Translations under genes and position numbers: made by a program
The notes under the pieces: generated by a model
Told to the model about the DNA's origin: nothing
The model's input: only the letters and a program-made list of their open reading frames with translations
The model's database searches: none
Assembly: GCA_001566295.1 (NCBI GenBank)
Contig: KQ964247.1
Coordinates: 3,906,001 to 3,970,000, forward strand
Direction of reading: 5' to 3'
Length of the DNA: 64,000 bases
From: Microdochium bolleyi
Lineage: Eukaryota; Ascomycota; Sordariomycetes; Xylariales; Microdochiaceae
Part shown: in pieces, positions 1 through 11,797 of the stretch
Numbering within the stretch: position 1 is the first letter of the stretch
How the letters are laid out: each line of letters opens with the position of its first letter

Positions 1-3000
1 GCCGGCGGGATCCCAGTAGGCTTGGGGTTGCGATGGGGGAGCAAGGACCCCGGAAGGACTTTTACTACTTCTGCAAATCCACAGCGGAGATCCAGCTATG
101 CAAGTGATGTATATCTTTGCGTGTCGTGCAGATGGGCATTTCCCTCCGCAGGGACAACGGCACGCTGGAGGTCCTGGCTACACGTATCTATGCGGTGCAT
201 TGATCTAGTCCCATGGGAGGCCGCAGCTCTCCATTGTGGAAAGACGCGAGGATCGAGCATGGTTGTCGTGGGTGCGAGATATAGAGGACGACCGGTGGGG
301 GGGTATCGACCCCGCCGTCGACTCGGATTAGAGATTTTGCCTGATAAAAGACGCAGGAATAGTTGTCGAAGCGAAGCCTACGAGTCTACACGGAGAGTAG
401 AATCTCGGGTTCCTGCCTGGCTCGACCCAAGCATACCGTCGACATGGAGCAGGGCTGGGGCTGTGGTCGTCTCGTCGCTGAGAAAGAAATCAACGTCTCT
501 GCTACGAAGATCGAGGGGCAACAATATTCGTGTTCCACAGCTTTCCCACCGAGGTGGACTTTGCATTGGAACAGCAGGGAGGCGGATACTAGCTTGTTGT
601 AGCAACAGCACAAACAGATTCTAATCTCTGTCAGTCAGTTGGGATACAAAACTATGAAGTAGGCAGGCTCATGTTGCTCACGCACTCTTGTTTTTGGTGT
701 GAGAGTGTAGGGAAACTCGGGTTACAATGTTCGACATGTCTGTCTAGCTACGGCTGTCGCCAATGGGCGGAACTTGGGTCTTCGCAGAGCAGGCTCTTTT
801 GCACCGTATCACTTCTCTCGTCACTGCTGCGATGCTCAGACAGCCGAGGCATCTCCGTGCTGGCTATCTCATATCTTGTGTTCCATGGTTTCACCACCAT
901 CGCATGGCACATGGCTAAGAATATCAAAAAAAACCTTTAACGTAGTGACCCGTCTATACATTGAGGTGAGGAGGGGAACACACGAAAATTTGCACCGAGG
1001 CTTTACTAAGACGGTGAGGATAGAAACACTGGCTTCTGGGTAATGAAACATAGACAGTCCGAACAGGTGGGGAAAATAGTCTCGTGGACTTCACCCGGTT
1101 GTATACTAGTTATTCATTCGTTCTCGCTGGTTCTTGAGCGAACACAGGAAAGCCTCACGAGACGAGACGGTCCTAGTTTCTTTGGAGCGATATTGTCAAA
1201 CGCGAGGGCATTTCTTTGGCAGTACCGGTGCGATCGAAGGTGGAAGGGTCTATCACAAAGAAACAAAAGGAATCCAAGACTACCAAGACTGAATAGTGGA
1301 CTATACTGTCCGGTGCTACTCTTATTATATCATTGTGCTAACCCGAATATACTTGATTTGCTGTAAATATAGAGAATAACGCCATCATAATACAGACGAA
1401 ACATGGCTTGAGGTGCCACCAAAGAGGCCGTTCGAAGTTGGGCACATCCACCACCCGCAATCACATGACACTCCCGATGAGGCTGTTCCGTTCATGCAGA
1501 GGCTAGCACTGATACATGTGCATGCCGTGACCCTTCTGGCATTGCAGGGCGTTTTGGGGTGCGATGTGGTGGCAGCGGAGGTGGCGGCGTGCTGCAGCCC
1601 TTCTCGTCCATCCTGCTCTTTGCCCGTTTTCTGCCTCCCATGCATGAAAAGAGGCGGACACCTTATGCACATCGTCTCTCTTTCGTCCGCAGTCTGACAC
1701 CACCACTACTTCCCGAACGCATTTCTGCATATCCCGGGGCGCGATGTTTACTTTGCTCTCAACAAGAATTCAAGGTCACATCCGATGACCATGTTGCGCA
1801 TGGCGATCCGCGATCGATGGCCAAAACAAACCGCACTCACTTATTCACTCACACACGCCGAACCACGCGCAGCTGTGGGCGCCGCATTTTAGAGGGCTCT
1901 GATGACTTCCTGCATCCAGGCTGTCTTAGCCCCTACGGATGAATCGTTCTGGCAGCTGCATGCCATCAACTATCGGGTGTTTCCCATTGGGCAGCTGAAA
2001 GCAGGGCGCGGGTGATATCCTCACTTTTGGTAAGCCGGTGAATATACCTTAAAGCACTCAAAACAGAAGTCCCGAAGCTGGCCTAGGGAACACAGATGCG
2101 CAAAAGCTCGCTGCACAACATGCAAACTGCGACCGGACGTTCCGGTTATCACGGTGGGAAGCCCCGGCGAGGCACTATAGAAGTGCATATACCACCATGC
2201 TCGCCGCGTGCTGCAACATGCCTCATTGACGCACGACGCCTCACCGCGGACACAGAATTCTTCCGCGTGCTGGTAGAGTTGGAGGGTTGAGAAAGAGCCC
2301 GCATCACGTCATTGCCTCACCCTCGTTCCCCCTCGTGGCCAAGCTCTCCGGCCGAGAACTGGCTGCATGACTGCTCTGCCTGCAGACCCCGAAAGCCGCA
2401 GAGCTGCAGGATCGGCATGGGGTAGAGGTAGCGGCAGCACATAACAACAACCTTCACGGGAAGTTTCTCCAAGCTTACGTGGCGTGCAGCTGGACGTTGT
2501 GTGCGAGAGCTATGACGACCGTGGCGTGTCTGTCATTGATTTCCATATGTCGGAAATGCGGAGGCGATTGCAGTGTTCCAGTGCCGATACGAAGTCTGGA
2601 TGGTGTTGGGGAGACGATTGGCAACCGAGAAGCAGTGCAGGTTTTCCTTATCGGAGGGTGCAGACTGTGCATGTCAAGTGTATACTGCGAGGCGCACCAA
2701 AAGCACCCATGGGGCGATAAGACGTCTGGGGGAGGACAGCAACGGATATGACACACCGAAGGCGGCCGGGAGTCGATCGGCACGACACTAGACTCTTGAC
2801 CACCTATCTGCAACCCGCTTATGCGCCTGCGGTACAGTAGACTGCCGCCGCAGCTGTCACATCAAAGTTCAACGACCAAACTCGGAAATGATACGGGGTA
2901 CAGTGTGTGGCAACTGCTGCGCGGGCGGGCGGACTGGGGAAATCAGGACGCGGGGATCTTTCAAACCTCGCGCCAGGGGGAAGGGATGATGATGATGGGG

Positions 3001-6000
3001 AAATTGACTTTGTCTGATATCGTCAGGGTCCGTGACTAATTGAAACGACGCGTCAAACCGTGGAGGATAGCTCGAGACCGTCGAGGAGACATTATGATGC
3101 TTAGCCTGCATTCGAACAACCGACACTACCACCCCGTGCAGCGATAGAGTTGCGAGATCGGCATGTCGCTGGTGGGAAAAACTTACAACTGCCGTGATGA
3201 TTTCCGGCGCTGCGTGTCCGCTTTGGAATCCTCTGGTGGCGTGGCGAGTATCAGACTCATTGTGTGCAGAAGTTCCATGCTGCAATTCTCGCCCGTTTTG
3301 GCCTGCCAGAGACCCTCCCCAGTCGAGGGATCTCGACGTCGTCGCTCTCGGAGTGGAACCCGCGTGTTTCCTGGATGTCCGATGCGGGTTGCCCCAACGG
3401 AACAGGAGCGGGACCCCTCGCGGACCCTCTCTGCGGCTGAGAATGCGCGACCCTTGGACGGGGGAGGGAGATCCATCTCGCCATTGCCAAGCGCCGTTGT
3501 GGGGACTGTGCTTCGCTTATTGTCGAAAGTCGAGGCGCTGGGCGGCCGTGAGAAACGGGTCTAGTATTCGAGCCAGGATGTGACGCTGGAGCACCGCACA
3601 CAAAGGGGAGGTTGGCGAGAAGAGGGGTAACGGCGGCGGAGAGGCATGGTAGGCTACAGTGTGTGTGTGTCCGTTATCAGATTGTCTCATGTTGTGGCAT
3701 CGTATGAGCATTCCTCTGGGCCCGAGGCGCGAAACCAAGAAGACAGAGCAGGGAACCGCGAGAGAGGGTGTGAAGGACCCCTGGCCGTGGAGGGACCGGT
3801 CAGTGATGCACGTCAGGGGCCTGCAACCCTCCTCTTGATAACGCTCTTTGTCTTTTGTGTGCGAGCATGTGCTTGTGTGTGGTTGCAATTACAGCACTCC
3901 AAGCCGCGGAGATCATACACAGCAGCGTCGTGTCCACGAAGACCCTGCATGCCGAGATACGCAGCCGGGAACGCATCAGGGCAATTGACCAGTGTGGCTG
4001 CAGAGGAGGCGGCAACCTCCTTGGCGACGGGCAGACAAGGCCTTGGCCAGCCGTGATTATGCTGACAAAGTTCTCCGCCGTCGGTGTGCGGAGAGAACAA
4101 GAGCTAAAGCATGCGACTTTCTGATACCACCATCATGAGATGTGGGCAAGACTGTGCGGTCTACGGTGTAGAAGCGAAAGACAGTGCCGAAGCAAGCAAT
4201 GTCAGTGAAGCAAGACAACACGATATCATGCTGCGCACGCCCCCCTCCGTGACAGCAGCACGCACGAGCTGGCAATCCGGAGACATGCATGCTCACTTGC
4301 AGCAGCACGTCCTGCGCTTCGCCGACGGCCCTCCTCACAGCGGACTTGTTGCGGGGTGCAGCAGTTCGCCGCTGGGCCTGGCCAAGGACCGAAACAACCG
4401 ACACTTCCGGCCGAGCTCCGTGCCGGGTGCAGTTTGTCCTCTTGTAATGGCATCCAGTCTGTGTGCACATACGACCACTGTTGCGCCACGGTACCGTTCC
4501 CTTGGCCGTCGCTGCCTCCCCCGCGGAGACGCCAAGCAAGGGGTAGTCAGAAGAGGGGACAACGAGGAGGAGTAAGCACCAGTGTTGACTAGTCTACCCG
4601 TCGTCGTACGAGCCGTCCGCCTGCCTCGCACGAGGGGTCGATCTCCGTGCCAATGCTTCACCGCTCTCTTGCGAGAACGCTTATCACGAAAAAACAGGAT
4701 GGTGTTGTCTCACTTTAGCCTCAGGGTCTTCGCCCTCGACATTCTCCACGTCAGAAGTGCCTGTCTATGGCAGGACCGGCACCCACGATCTACGGAGCAG
4801 AGTCTGGTCCGGCGCAAACTCTATCGGCGAAGGGGTCCTGCTGGGTTCCGGCGGCAACATCGGCTTGTCGATCCATCCGGCGAGCGCCCAGTGGACGATC
4901 TGGTCTGGAATACCGTGCCGCCCTGCAAGAATGCCATGGCTCGAGGGACGAACGAGCAGACGGGCTGCTGAACAAGCAGGCATTTGGCAGCGAGTTAATC
5001 ACCGAAGAGTGGAGAGAGGTGGAGGGGGAAAAGAGTGTGAGCGATGAGGGGCGACTATGCAAGCTCCCCGCAAGCCCCAAGCTTTTCTCATGGGGGCGAC
5101 TGGATCCCTTCTTGGGGACACCGTATGCCAGGGAGCGTCCGCTACCGGCACATCACTATGAAACTTGGCTTGTGGGACGGCGTCGGGTTCTCTTCCCGTA
5201 GGTACATTAGCGCTTGCTGATTGTCGTTGTCGTGGCGGCAAAGGCCTCGACTCGACGTGCACCTAGACTCAGGGGCTTGACACACCACATACTGTATTCA
5301 TACTATTCACTGCCTCTGTCAGGCACTCCAAGGTCGATCCGATAAGGCAAGCAAGACTCCAGCCCGGAGGCGACGTGACGCGTGGCGAGAAAGCTACACC
5401 CGTGGCGTCAAGAGTCGACGTCGGACTCCGCCGCACCGCACTTGGCCGCTGTCATCCATGGAGGAACCCGTTACTATGCGATGGTGTTACAAGTGCCTAG
5501 CCAAATGAACAGCGCGCTTCCACACAGTACGGCTCCAAAGAGACCAGCAGTCCCGCGTACGACTGTCCCGTGGAAACTCCACGTGATGCCTGTCATGATG
5601 TGAGCCAGGCATGTTAGGAGAGTGCGGGGAAGGGCGCTCAGTCAGCAGGAGTGCCGGTGCCAGCCTCCCTGCTATTGTGGCGTGCTAGGTTAGAGGAAAT
5701 TGAGCGGGGTGCAGCTCTATGCCTTCTCCTCCCCTCTCATGTATGCAGGGTCCATCCCTCGAGGTTGCAACAGGCAAGCCACGCGGAGGCCTACCTCCCA
5801 GAAGCTGGGGGGTCTAGGCGTCTTGCGAACGGATCACCTGACAGCTTCCCTCGACGCGTGGTCCCTCTTGATCTGTCGTTATGGACGCTTGCTGGTGGTG
5901 GTGTTTTTCGGAGCGGTGTGTGCGTGTGTAATGGGTGGCGTCTAGAACGGCTTTTGTTTCACGTGCCACTATAGAACACGTGAGGCTTGAGACCCCTTGG

Positions 6001-6949
6001 TCCTGTCGTGGCGTGGCGTGCGCGGGGCTATTATGTGTGATAAGGGAAGGCTGCTCGGCTTATGTGCAACATTGCAGGTAGGTCTCGGGGCATACACGTT
6101 TGCCTTGGAAGGTTGAGCTATGCGCGATGTCTCGGTCGCTTGAGACTCATGCGCAGTGTTGGAGAGCATCACGTGAAGCATATGATCTCACCCTATTGTA
6201 GCTAGGATTGAGAAGTGAGACTCAGAAGTGCCACTGATAGTCTCCTTCTATAGCTTGATGGGCTCATCAGTAACGCCGAGAGGACGGGTGTAGGCTTTCT
6301 GTGAGTCCTCCGTGATCATCAAAATACACTCACAAAAGAATCCTATTTAACTGTGATCAGATTTAATGCGGGAGCTTTTTGGACCGTGCGAGACGGATCA
6401 GATGAGTGGCATGAGCACGTGTAGATAACTGGAACTATGACCTACAGCATCGATGATATACCTTACAGGGTCATATCTTGAGGCTAGTTTATAAACGGCT
6501 CTTTCGGAGGGGAGTTTGTTGCCGCAGCTTCGATATGGTTGGCAATCTATACGGCGATGATAGCCTTCTGTAGATTCTAAACAGAAAGGAACGCCACAAG
6601 GCCAGGTTCAAAGAGAATGTGCTGTCTATGCCGCCGTTCTTGATAGTGGCTTCCATTATTGGAGGTTGCTTGGACAAGGGCGGGTATGTACAGTCCTCTG
6701 CAAGGGCTGGACTCGCGTCGTAACGTAGCTAGTTGAAGACGAGAATCCTGCGACTGCTGTTGAATTAGCAACGTAAATATTGCTTCAAGTTTTCCAGTGT
6801 CATGATTCCCAAATTCAATGCAGGAGTGCTATTCCGCTTTTTCTTGTATTAATCGTGTTTCTTATCACTACTTCTGAGGTTGATTGGTACTTGATAGTTT
6901 GTCTTTCGCCTTAGTTGTAGCCGGTTGGGGTGTTCCGGTGTTGAAGAAC
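1..6949. other. gene-free stretch
   Basis: No open reading frame here has a recognisable domain, a credible intron-exon structure or a signal peptide with a matching promoter. The frames that remain open are about 60-200 codons long, overlap on both strands and mostly lack an ATG start, as expected by chance. Short simple-sequence runs occur, such as GT repeats near 3658-3670 and GAT repeats near 2986. The right end merges into the eroded transporter relic, so some of this may be old gene sequence beyond recognition. Confidence 0.6.
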
Positions 6950-8220
6950 CTATCCTCGAACTACAATGTTCGGTAGTTCTTGTTGTCGGTAGTTGCATGA
7001 TCGGTGGCGAGACCATAGAGAACCTGTCCTTCGGCCTTGTGTTCGCGATCTCCAGAGGTCTGATTATCGGATCGGATTAGCGATCGGACTTTTGGATCCT
7101 AGCATTTCTGCACGGCAAAGTGAAGCAAGCGGTGCAAAGAACCGCGGGCGCTTTGTCGTCTTTGATGGAGTTTTGGTTTGCATCGGGTACATGTGGGTGA
7201 GTTGGACCAGTCTCGACTCTTGGGCTTTTCAAGTAGGGACCAGTGACTCAGCAACCGCTGATTCCCAAGACTGACACATCCTCCTTCGTTCTGATAATAT
7301 CAACGACTGTATACTAGAGTCACCTAGGTGGATTAAGAAGAAGAAGAACCGTAACTACTCCAACCACCAAGTACTGTCTGCTTCAAAAGAATTACCAGTG
7401 AGCTCATTGGATGTGGAAGCCGAAGTTGCTCGATGCCACAACTCAAGAGAGCCTGCTAAGGCGCGATTTGTTTGATAGGAGCGAAGACAAGGTCCTTGTA
7501 CCGTTCCGGGCTAAATAAGATTCTTCAGTTTTATCATCATGTGTCGTTGGTGTTTCATCCAGACTAAGAAACAATTTTGGAGCTTTTAAGCCAAGCCGCT
7601 CAAACATGATCTCTGTCGATTCTGGAGAATCCCGGACTATCGACTGGGGTTTATAGGATCCTATCTGCAGGCGCTCTGATGTCGAAGTGTGTACCTTCTC
7701 TTCTCGGGTCTGTCTGCTTCGATCGATACGGCCGTCGTGCAGTCTACGTCATCAGCTGGACTTGCATTATTGCACTGCCCATTAACATCTCCTCCTCAAC
7801 GAAAGGCATACAGCGGGTTGCAAACATGTTTGCTCCGACGAGGCCCTTGGGTGCCAGCTCCCTATATGCGACTGAGGTTGATCTTATCAAGCTCCACGCG
7901 ACCATATTATCACACCAACAGCGAATGACTGGCCCTGGTACGTTGTAGGCGACGCATAAAGACCCTCAATGGTATCCTGGTCGCTAGCTCTTCAGATATG
8001 AACTATGTTTTGTCGTGATGGTCACGCCGATCACTATTAATAGCATCGGCCATCGACGCTACTTCATCTGCGCCGCTGTCTCAGTATGCATTCCTGTGTC
8101 CTTCGAGGTCTTATCCACAGAGACAATAGACCGCAGCCTGGAGGAAACTGATCTCGTGCTTAGCGAGGCGCTCCTCAAATCTGGGCGGCGACTAAATGTG
8201 CGACGATCAGGACCGTAGCG
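6950..8220 (+). pseudogene. eroded MFS sugar transporter relic
   Basis: Pieces of a fungal MFS sugar transporter appear in the right order on the plus strand but in different frames with stops between them. Around 7100-7230 a piece ending KNRGRFVVFDGVLVCIGY matches the segment after the first conserved loop. Around 7315-7345 there is an LESPRW motif followed by lysines, the usual PESPRWL signature. Around 7690-7740 FDRYGRR matches the D-R-x-G-R-R loop. Around 7955-8020 a piece resembling R-x-K-G-x-G-I-x-V-A-S is followed by a stop. From 8018, VTPITINSIGHRRYF leads into ETIDRSLEETDLV, the transporter C-terminal signature. No functional protein is possible. The N-terminal helices and the substrate are not recoverable, so only the family is named. 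Confidence 0.75.
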
Positions 8221-9541
8221 GATCCCCTAACGTTGAAAAGATGCTGTCAAGGATGCGGGCTGAGCGGATGTATTCATAATTAGTGGTCAGGTAACCGATC
8301 TTGGCGTGCGAGTGATCAGTAACGAGGTTTCAGATCAAGTCGCGGGTTCGGTTTGGGGACCCTGGCCTAGTCTCAGCCCCCACACAAATGCCCAGGGTAT
8401 GACTCGCTGTTTCGTCGTATGAACCTCAACCAAGTCAAACTCAGCTACCATGGGGAGGTCCCATATGGGCTGTTCATCGGAATCTCAAGGAGCCGCATGG
8501 TGAAGGTTCGGTCCAACCCCAGGCTATATTACATGTCGTTGGTCAAACATCCGCAGCTCAGCCCCCTGAGCTTAGCCCTGGCCCGCCTGCTATATGGGAT
8601 CTCCGGTATGAACGAGAAAATGCCCGGCACTCCTCTCCAGACAATCAGGAGTGGCTTTGTCTCGGCCGATACTTTCGAGGAACCCGGTGGCGTGCATGGT
8701 CTGGGACTCGCAGGCCCCAGGAGTTGCTTTGTCCCAATTCAGAAGCCAAGAAACCCAAAAGTACAACAGGATTTTCGGTAATGCCGGAGACCTTATAGTT
8801 TAGTCGTTATCCAGGCATTCTACTGAAAACCACGGCGCGAGAGGTTGCTGGGCTGTTGATTAGCGGCTGGCGCCCGGTGCATATTGCTGAAGCATCGAGC
8901 ACCTCGAGCACGAGGCTATGTCAACATAAGATAGATCATCCCACTGGAGATTCGCATTAGCGTGTTGCCGGCGACGGTACAGCGGTCCCCTTTCCGCACG
9001 CGGATGCCAGAGACAGGCAGCACCTGCCAATTTCGGATGAGTGAAGCCGGGAAGGGATTGGATGCCTCCTTAGGGCTGAGGTTGGTCCGGATCGGACGGC
9101 GCCTGGCTGGCCTGAGTGCACGGCCGCCAAGATCTGAGCTGGGGAATGGCATGGGAACGTGATGGAGGAATTGGTCGGCGCCGTTGGCTACTGACTCGGA
9201 AATACAGGGCGTTGGAACACGATCTCTGGTTTGGCAGTTTCAGGCATAATGGGTGCCCACGATACGAGACGCCTGCGAGTCATTACGTCACGAGTCATTA
9301 CTTTGAGAACCCTGGGATCTGTCACTGTGATTCTCGTTCGGGATCTTAACCCCTGTGCACTTTACTAATTTTGAGCCTCACACCAGCAGGGTCAAGCCGC
9401 CAAGTTGCCGTTATGCATAATGGGCATTGTCGTGACATACAGAGGGGCTACCCCTTCGGCTACCCCTTTGAGTTGAACTCGAAAGTTTAATTCCAACACG
9501 AATCGTCGACATCCTCTAAGACGCCGTCAGTTCTGGTAACA
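8221..9541. other. no assignable gene
   Basis: An ATG-started frame of 120 codons lies at 8419-8781 on the plus strand, and open frames occur on both strands near 8916-9162. None shows a family I recognise, introns or a promoter. They may be remnants of a second decayed gene next to the transporter relic, or chance. Confidence 0.4.
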
Positions 9542-9547
9542 TATAAG
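9542..9547 (+). promoter_or_regulatory. TATA-like box of the 9643 gene
   Basis: TATAAG lies about 100 bp upstream of the ATG at 9643. The spacing suits a short 5' leader. Assigned by motif and position only. Confidence 0.45.
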
Positions 9548-9642
9548 CCAGAGGAGAAGGCCGCTCCATCCTGTTTTTGGAAGATTGTCCCAAGCCAGTG
9601 CAGTGCAGTGTCCTCTTTCACGACCTCCGCCCCGCCGCCATC

Positions 9643-11263
9643 ATGTTCTTTTCTCAACTCGTCCCCTTTTTGCTGCTGTCGCTGGCCGAAGCATCCCCTT
9701 TGCGCAGCCGACAGACTGTCGACTGCGCGCCCGACTCAACGACCGGCCTGAAGGCCGAGTGTTGGGAGAGCCTTGGCGTCGACAAGTACATCCAGGACTG
9801 GATGACCGCAAATGGAACAGCAGCCAATTGCGCAAGCCTTGGTTTTGCCCAGTGCTACCTGCAGTTCAACGGCCTGACGACCTTGACCTGCGACCTCATC
9901 ACCTCGTCGACATGCCCCCCGCCGTCGTCTACAGTCGAGTACTCTAGCGACCAGCACTTCTATGTAAGTCCTTTCTGTTGATTCCGGGCATGCAGTGACA
10001 CACGGACGTTTTGCGCTCATCACCGTCCCCCAACAGGTACTCTGGAACATCTACGCCGTGTACCAGTTCTTCAACCAGTACTCGGCGGCGCTGAGCAACG
10101 GCGTCGGTCTTGCATCACAAACCGTCGGAAAGATCGTCTCTACCGTCGCTCCCCCGGTCGAGGCCAACGAGGAGGCGAGCGCGCTCATGGGCGTGCTGGG
10201 CTCGACGCTCGGCATCGTGAGCACTTTCGCCGGCGTGATCCCGGGCGGCGGCGGCACGGCCGTGAACCTCATCGCGGGCGGCATCACGCAGGCGCTGGCG
10301 CTGAGCAAGGAGGTGCCCGACGCGCTCCTGAAGCAGCCGGCCAACGCGCGCTTCGTCCAGCTCGGGGACATCTCGGCGTCCCTGGCCAAGCTCGTGTCCG
10401 ACTACCAGCTCAACCTGCTCGAGGCCGTGTCCAAGATCCAGCGCAGCGACGCCACGTTCCGCGCGGCCTGCAGCAAGGGCGGCTTCTCACAGCGCATCAC
10501 GACGTCGCTGACCATCCAGTCCAACGAGCTGTACCGCCAGCTGCAGCTCTTTGTGCTGTCGGCCGCGCTCAAGGCCAATGGCATCGTCGCGGCCAAGAGC
10601 CCCGGCGTCAACGCGCTCGACTTCGCCAAGGAGACGAGCGAGATCTCGTGCACGGCGCTCGAGGCCGGCGGCAACTGCAACCAGTGGTGGGTCGACGGGG
10701 CCGACACCTACTCGTTCCACAACCCCGGCGACACGGCCAACACCCAGATACCCCTGCTCAAAGCCATCGTCGACGAGGGCTGGGCGCCGCTCGACCAGGT
10801 CTTCAAGGTCGAGGCCTGCGCCGGCAAGACCACCACCTTCGATCCGGCCACGCTCGGCCCGGCTTGCATCGCCACCCACGGCTCCTGCGAGTGGAACTAC
10901 CAGGACACCCTGGCCAAGACGCGGGCCGAGAAGCAGTTCAAGAACTGCGACAACGACCCCAACTGGGGCACGCTCTGCAGCAGCTTCGAGGAACGGATCC
11001 TGAGTGAGTATTTCTGGGCAACCCCCCCCCCCCCCCCCNNNNNNNNNNCCCCCCCCCCCCCCCCGGCTCTGTCCCTATCATCCAGGCGCCAGGAAAAGAA
11101 AGCTGACAATGCGCGACCTAGTTCCGGAGTCGTACCTCGGCCCCATCCTGAAGAAGGATAAGAACGGCTTCAGCCAGTTCTGCAAGAAACGTGAGTCATA
11201 TAAACCGTCGAAAACAATGTGTGAAGTTGCCCAGAGCTGACAACTCCAATAATGATAGTGTAA
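9643..11263 (+). CDS. secreted protein of unknown function, 465 aa
   Basis: Four exons are inferred: 9643-9963, 10037-11003, 11086-11190 and 11259-11263. They join in frame to 465 residues ending in TAA. The last intron has a GCTGAC branch-like site, and its exon supplies only the final codon's remainder and the stop. Residues 1-18 are a signal peptide (MFFSQLVPFLLLSLAEAS), followed by a dibasic-like RSR site at about residue 21. A glycine-rich, strongly hydrophobic stretch lies at about residues 159-192, and about nine cysteines are spread over the C-terminal half, suggesting an extracellular disulfide-bonded fold. I do not recognise a catalytic motif. It resembles large uncharacterised secreted proteins of plant-associated fungi, but that is an impression. 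The second intron contains the assembly gap, so its length is unknown, but both splice sites are visible. Confidence 0.72.
11022..11064 (+). repeat. poly-C run with 10-N assembly gap
   Basis: Seventeen Cs (11022-11038) are followed by ten Ns (11039-11048) and sixteen Cs (11049-11064). The gap lies inside the inferred second intron of the 9643 gene, between donor GTGAGT at 11004 and acceptor AG at 11084-11085. The real homopolymer length is unknown. Confidence 0.95.
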
Positions 11264-11797
11264 AGAATGAATCCCCCTCTTCAGGAAAATGGATGAGCTC
11301 TGCGCGATGGAAATTTGTGCCCGTGCTCTCCTCTCCTCACGAGGTCCGCCACTGGAGAGACACACTGTACTTTATATCTAGACCTATCTTAGCTTTTATC
11401 TCTCTGCAGTGCAAGACTGCCAGGTCTGGGGAGAACTGTAGTTACCTTCTCAAATTGATCCATATGCGACCTTGGCATCAGCGTTGGCGTGCTTGGGTTT
11501 GAGCGGCTCTGGGATACAGGCCAGTCAAGACGTGTGCATTGGTGGTGGAGGCGCCGAACCGTGCCTCTTCGGTGCTAGGTTGTGATCTTGCGCCCTCGTG
11601 TGAATCGAAGAAGAGCCCCGTTGAGGCCTTGGGGCATTAGCCCGAATCTCAGAGTACTTAAAAGAACACTTCGCAGTGTTCATTCCTCTGTCACGCATGC
11701 TTTCTTTCTTGGTATACTCTTTGTCTTTTTTGATATTCCTTTGGCTATGCTATTTGGCTGCCTGTTTTGTTCATGCTTTTTTCTCTCGAGACACTCC
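11264..11797. other. convergent 3' intergenic region
   Basis: The interval lies between the stop codons of the secreted-protein gene (plus) and arginyl-tRNA synthetase (minus). I see no coding signature. It should contain both 3' untranslated regions; T-rich sequence at 11700-11790 (A-rich on the minus strand) could hold the synthetase 3' end. Confidence 0.6.

Noticed and set aside
1..9500. Possible transposon-rich or subtelomeric region
   Set aside because: I found no transposase, reverse transcriptase, long terminal repeats or TTAGGG telomere repeats; only a transporter relic is supported.
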